From positions 372,001 through 436,000 of the forward strand of contig QEYB01000026.1 in assembly GCA_017562135.1 (NCBI GenBank): 64,000 nt of DNA. Reading direction: 5' to 3'. The notes under the pieces were generated by a model. That model searched no databases. It saw only the letters and a list, made by a program, of their open reading frames with translations, and had not been told where the DNA came from. The first letter of the stretch is position 1. Every line of letters begins with the position of its first letter. This document shows positions 59,307-64,000 of this stretch, piece after piece. The position numbers and the translations under genes are program-made. The DNA is from Dipylidium caninum (taxonomy: Eukaryota; Platyhelminthes; Cestoda; Cyclophyllidea; Dipylidiidae).

Positions 59307-62300
59307 AATACACAGATGCGGAGTTAGTTATGTGAATGCACGATATGCTCACAACGGTGTTGGGAGGAGGAATTCATACTCTGTGCGGGGGAGGGAGGAG
59401 GGATGTGGGAGGGGAGAAGGCGGGATAGAGAGGGAGAGGGGAAGAAGTTACGCGCACCTGCGTGAGCAGGTGGATGCTCATTGGTAGTCTGCGGCAGCCT
59501 ACGTCTGTGATTGGCCAATAACACGGCTGAAGGACTAATCGTGTAAGGGATGCAAATCTTCACTGCAAGTCAATGCGGCAAATAGGCAAAGTATTCTTGC
59601 GGTCTTTGTGGAGCAGGCAATCCTCACTAAGTGAATAGAAAACCTTGTCAACGGCAAATTACTACCAGCATAGCGTTGTCTTTCCACCTTTTGACATGGT
59701 GTGATTTTTAATTTGAGCAGTCAGCCAAATGATTAAGCTCCCAAGTGGATACCAGTCCACACCTTCGCGAAAGATTTCTGATAGCCTTCATATAATGTCG
59801 GCTAGTGCCTATCACAGTACAACACACCTCTGTAAAGACACCAGGAACTAGTGGTGGAGACCGTTTTCCTATTCTTTCCTGTTAGTAGAACTCCGGTCAA
59901 TGTTGGCACTAATATCACTTTGAGCCGTGAATCACTCGGCCTATCATTAAATGAGTGTGTCCCTATATAAACTGACCATTCTGCAAGGGTTGACCAAACT
60001 TGAGTAGGGAAGTTTTAGGCGCGTTAGTCGATTGCTAGCAGAACCAACGCTAATGTCCTATTGGCTCAAATATTAATGGAATTGAAAATAACCAAGAAAA
60101 GTTGAATTTCATTGCAGACTTGATAAAAAGATATTAGTTTTACTGGACTAGTTATGCTAAACTAATGTCGGAAGTAAATATGCGTTATAACGGATAAATT
60201 TGTAGTAAAACTCACGGCCTTGTAAGTAAAATCATGTGGAAATTAAAAGAGCGTAAGACGCAAGCTAGCAGCCTTCTCATCCTATATTTACTCGACTGCG
60301 TCAAACTTCTTTTAGACAAACCCTAAATTACTCTCAGTACCCCCTAATAATGTATTAAGCTCTTTTATAATTGCACCCTCTCTTTTCGAGAATAAATTTC
60401 TTTCACTACACTGATGTTGTATTGGGGTGCATTCAAAATCCATAGAGACTTAATCCTCTTATACATTTATTTAATTATTTATTTGGACTTGAGCATAAAA
60501 TTAACAATTTGTGGGCTGAGAGAGTATGTAGAAGGATGACAGAGGAGATGGGGTGCGGTGATTAGCCAATGTAGTGCGAGAGTGGTGGCGGGGATGGCGG
60601 AGAGCAAATTTAACTGATCACAAAATCTCACGCCATTAGGTCTCCGCCTCTACTAACCAGCCATACACTGAGTGAGAGGGACTGGCAAGCCACGACTACC
60701 AAAGAACGAGTGAAGGGGAGGGGAGAGGTGGTGGTGGGAATGGCGCTACGGTGACAGGAGGGAATCTGATAATTGGTGCCCCCGCCCATTTAACCCCCCC
60801 GCTCCGCATACTCAAAATTGTGTGTTCGTATATGTACTGACCACCAGGCTATCGCAAAAAGCATGTGAGAACGAGTTTTGAGATGAGGCTACCTGATAAC
60901 GCGGCATGGTCGTGCTGCTAATAATCCAGCGAGCAGGGGATGGTGGATGGAAGTTGGTTTAATTATGAAAGGGATTCAACGTCTTCTGTCTATTGCACTC
61001 AGGACTAGCACGAGGCCAATGGATTCATCCTATTATTTTGCAGGTCTCTGTTCCGATCCAACCTTAGAAAGTCCCAAACGGTGTAGGTGTTTACGCTTAT
61101 CTAAGTGGTAGTTAATTTTATTGCTGCTAAATGGTTTTCCCTCAGGGAAATTAATTCCTTAATTGCTTGAATTCTTAGGGTCATTGGGTGTACACGTTAA
61201 AAAAGCCGATTAAAACGGAATCCATGAGGTCACATGCATAATTATGTCGTGTATACGTATGCGGCATTAAACGCTATTGCCCCGAAATCGCGACTTGAGG
61301 CAGTTAGCAAGCTTTCTGAAAAAAAAACCCTTCAGGTGAAAGGGTTTTAAGGAGTGAAAAAAGAGTTGCTCTCCACAAACTACAATGAAATCTGTCAGAC
61401 TGGCAAAGACTACAGACAATGCCACAACAGAACGTCGAACGCGCAGGAGTCAACGCCATCAAGGCCACATTAAAACAACTATTACCTCTAAATACTATTT
61501 CATATCGAATGGCCGACGTAAGCGCGCCATTCAACTGCATATTTACTAGTCGATCAGCAAAATACTGAGTTAATTAATTACCTTAAAGTTATTGATGTTA
61601 TTTAATGTCATACTTTGGTGGTTGCCAATGGGGGAGTTCAAAAGAGCAATAGAATGTATACGTATTCACTATTTTGGCGCATGAAAGGGGAAAGGAAGAT
61701 GCGTCCTAATACTCATGTTTGCTCAGTTGGAAACACTAACTTCGGTTCGTGCATTTTAAACGAAACGCTGTTAGGCTGCATGTTCTAATGGATTTATCGC
61801 ATAGTTTAATAAACATGGAGTAATTTTAGGATCAAATGTCGACAGCTCTTGGGGACATCGGTATTCTGAAGATTTTGCGACCAATCTCAAGCATAGAGTG
61901 TTAAAATAAGTGATGAATTTTAGTGAGTCAATCACTATTAACCAAGTCAACCCATTTATCTTCCATTTGTGCCGTGAAATCACAGTCAAAAATCACCTTA
62001 CCACGGAACTTTTCCCCGACCCGATTGCAATGTCTGAAAGCGGCGTCGCAAATTACAATATTTTACTACTGTTAAAGTCAAAAGAAAAGAGGGATGTTAT
62101 GTGTATCATTCAGTAGCTCGAGTAGTAGCCGAGAGAAACTGTGGGAAATAGTTCACAAGAACTATATTTCCGCAAGTTAGTAAAGTCCTGAAAATTACCT
62201 ATTTCGCTAGGTAGCCACTTTGCGACCGCTGTTCTGTTTACCCAATCAAGCTCACCATATTCTATCTTTTATTTGCCATTGTCATTAAATAAAAGTGAGT

Positions 62301-64000
62301 TTTAAAGGAAGTGGACCTACAACTTACAGGGATTATTAAATACTTGGTAATTTCTCATTGTCTTCCCAGTTTCCTACGCTTCATTCTACCGAAAAGACCA
62401 GTAAAGCTTTAGGTGATCTCAGATTTCCTTCAATGCATATGCAAATTTTAAGGTTTCTATTCGCCAGAGAACAACAACTATGGGAGACCGAATGTCAAAA
62501 CACGGTTAAAGAAAACTTTATTTTAATTAAACTCCACATACCTATGGTTACTGAACGGCGCCAATCCTCCCATTGATTAATATGCTACTTTTGCATCTTT
62601 CTTGGAACTGCCCACCCTTTCTTGAGCAAAATGCCGATTTGCCAGCCCCGTAGTCACTTTCAATTAAGCTCTGCGTCGACGATACAACATTGAAATCTCA
62701 TTAACCGCAATGAAATTGCAAATCGTCCCCTCCATACAAATGTCGCCAAGAATAATTAAGGTGCATTTGGAAAGATGTACGCTCTTGTGTAGCCCTTTGT
62801 GGTGATATATTTTCCGAATTCACAGATAAAGGTGTGCAATCACTTTCGATATTAGTTCGGACACTGAGACGATTATTGCAATTGTTTTTATTGACAAAAG
62901 GTAAGTTTCCTACGTGAAATTTTCTGCATGTGTGTTACGAATCCGATAATTTCATAGTCTGTACCAGAATTTATCTTTTGTATGGGAGACCAGCGAAACC
63001 GACATTGCAGGAGCTTATTTTGCACCACAGACAAGGGCGCCAAGGCTTACTTCAACCATGCTTGAGCAAATTTTTGAGATGTAGAAGACATCGAATGTTC
63101 AGTGAATCACAAAACAATAGGTAAATAATACCACGAAATGAAAATCCCCAGTGTAAAAGTCAATTATCTGCGCTCCTCACCATCGTTCTCCTAGCCCGAT
63201 GGGGGCAAAGTGAACGCAAAGCCCCGAATAGATAAGACCACTTTGTTGCCACCCCGAGGCGATACTTTGTTACCTTCAGTCAATGTGGCTGAATGTGGGT
63301 GACAGTTGAGAAAAGTAATCTTCTTAAATGTTATTGTTACACGCTAGTGTAATGATCTTCATTTTAATACTAAATTTAGCATCTAATCTATAAAGTATCT
63401 TCAAGATTTTCAACGTCATGTTTAGAAGCTTTAAAGTGATTCGAAGTCATTTATTAAAAATTAGAAAAAATGTTGTCCCCACAAGATTTTGTTTACCTCC
63501 AATGAAGGTGCGTAATTAGACTAATTCACTGAGTGCACATAATAAATTCTTCCTTGAAAACTATTCAAAAGCCAAAGTTTGGAATCGACTAATAACAGGC
63601 AAAAAGCAGTGAACGAAAACTTCCTCCGAAGGTTTGTGTATTTTGGGCAAGATGTGGAAAAGAGAGAGGATGAAGAACGATTGAACTCTTTTGAGTGCCA
63701 TATTTGTGGTGTGACAAATTTGGTATCATTTCATTGACCATTTTAATTGTTAACCTTATTAACAATAATTTGGTAAATGCGTGTTTATCGAAGAAATAAC
63801 TTTCGCGGACAAGTATTCAAAGCTGTTCCATAGTAACCACAACTTCATTGCAACCAGCCAAAGCAAAGGGCAAACAAATTTACGAGAGATTTAGTATCAG
63901 ACTGGACTTTAGGAATTCACCGAACTGAAGGTTTGTATATCAGTTATGGCTGTGCACTGACTGTTAGAGACAAAGTTACAAGGTCTTCGTAGGAACATGA
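59307..64000. other. Gene-poor region upstream of the Sox gene
   Basis: About 4.7 kb with no supported gene on either strand. It should contain the Sox promoter. Purine tracts lie at about 59390-59440 and 60715-60760. A 9-bp hairpin (AAAACCCTT, 7-nt loop, AAGGGTTTT) lies at 61324-61348. The longest open frames are short and lack splice or domain support. Confidence 0.5.

Noticed and set aside
62930..63124. 64-codon plus-strand frame upstream of the Sox gene
   Set aside because: Short, no motif, no splice support, and surrounding sequence is AT-rich and non-coding.

Overview
The window looks like nuclear DNA of a flatworm, most probably a tapeworm (cestode). It has multi-exon eukaryotic genes, no operons and no ribosome binding sites. 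Its introns fall largely into two short size classes (about 30-41 nt and about 66-81 nt), which I recall as characteristic of cestode genomes. The lineage is inferred from this gene architecture and from animal-type proteins; no marker gene proves it.

Layout, left to right. (1) The 3' end of an EVI5-like Rab GTPase-activating protein gene (+, coiled-coil exons only; the TBC domain lies off the left edge). (2) TMCO1 (-), an ER calcium channel/translocon protein, six exons reconstructed end to end. (3) HAGH (+), glyoxalase II, divergent from TMCO1. (4) A probable Shisa-like cysteine-rich membrane protein (-). (5) ERCC6L/PICH (-), an SNF2-family mitotic DNA translocase, with one homopolymer frame break in its TPR exon. 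(6) SRBD1 (+), a Tex/S1 RNA-binding protein of 11 exons with every splice phase consistent. (7) A gene-free 4.4 kb stretch. (8) Lysosomal alpha-mannosidase MAN2B1 (+), six exons, with large introns holding protein-like debris. (9) A small NDUFB4-like membrane protein (-), divergent from (10) an unrecognised small helical protein (+). (11) A large unrecognised gene (-) of more than 20 exons, roughly 1,800 residues, with a second homopolymer frame break. (12) Low-complexity DNA, then a SoxB-group HMG-box transcription factor (-) with about 4.7 kb of gene-poor DNA upstream.

Most of these genes are unrelated housekeeping genes: ER membrane, glyoxalase detoxification, chromosome segregation, RNA binding, lysosomal glycan breakdown and respiration. 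They do not form a pathway. Neighbours alternate between divergent and convergent arrangement, and several divergent pairs share a short intergenic region that may act as a bidirectional promoter. The nearest things to undescribed biology are the large lineage-specific gene, the small gene at 43879, and the very short in-frame introns whose retention would yield alternative proteins. I found no CRISPR array, tRNA, rRNA or intact transposon. Exon limits were derived by hand from reading frame, GT/AG signals and phase bookkeeping.
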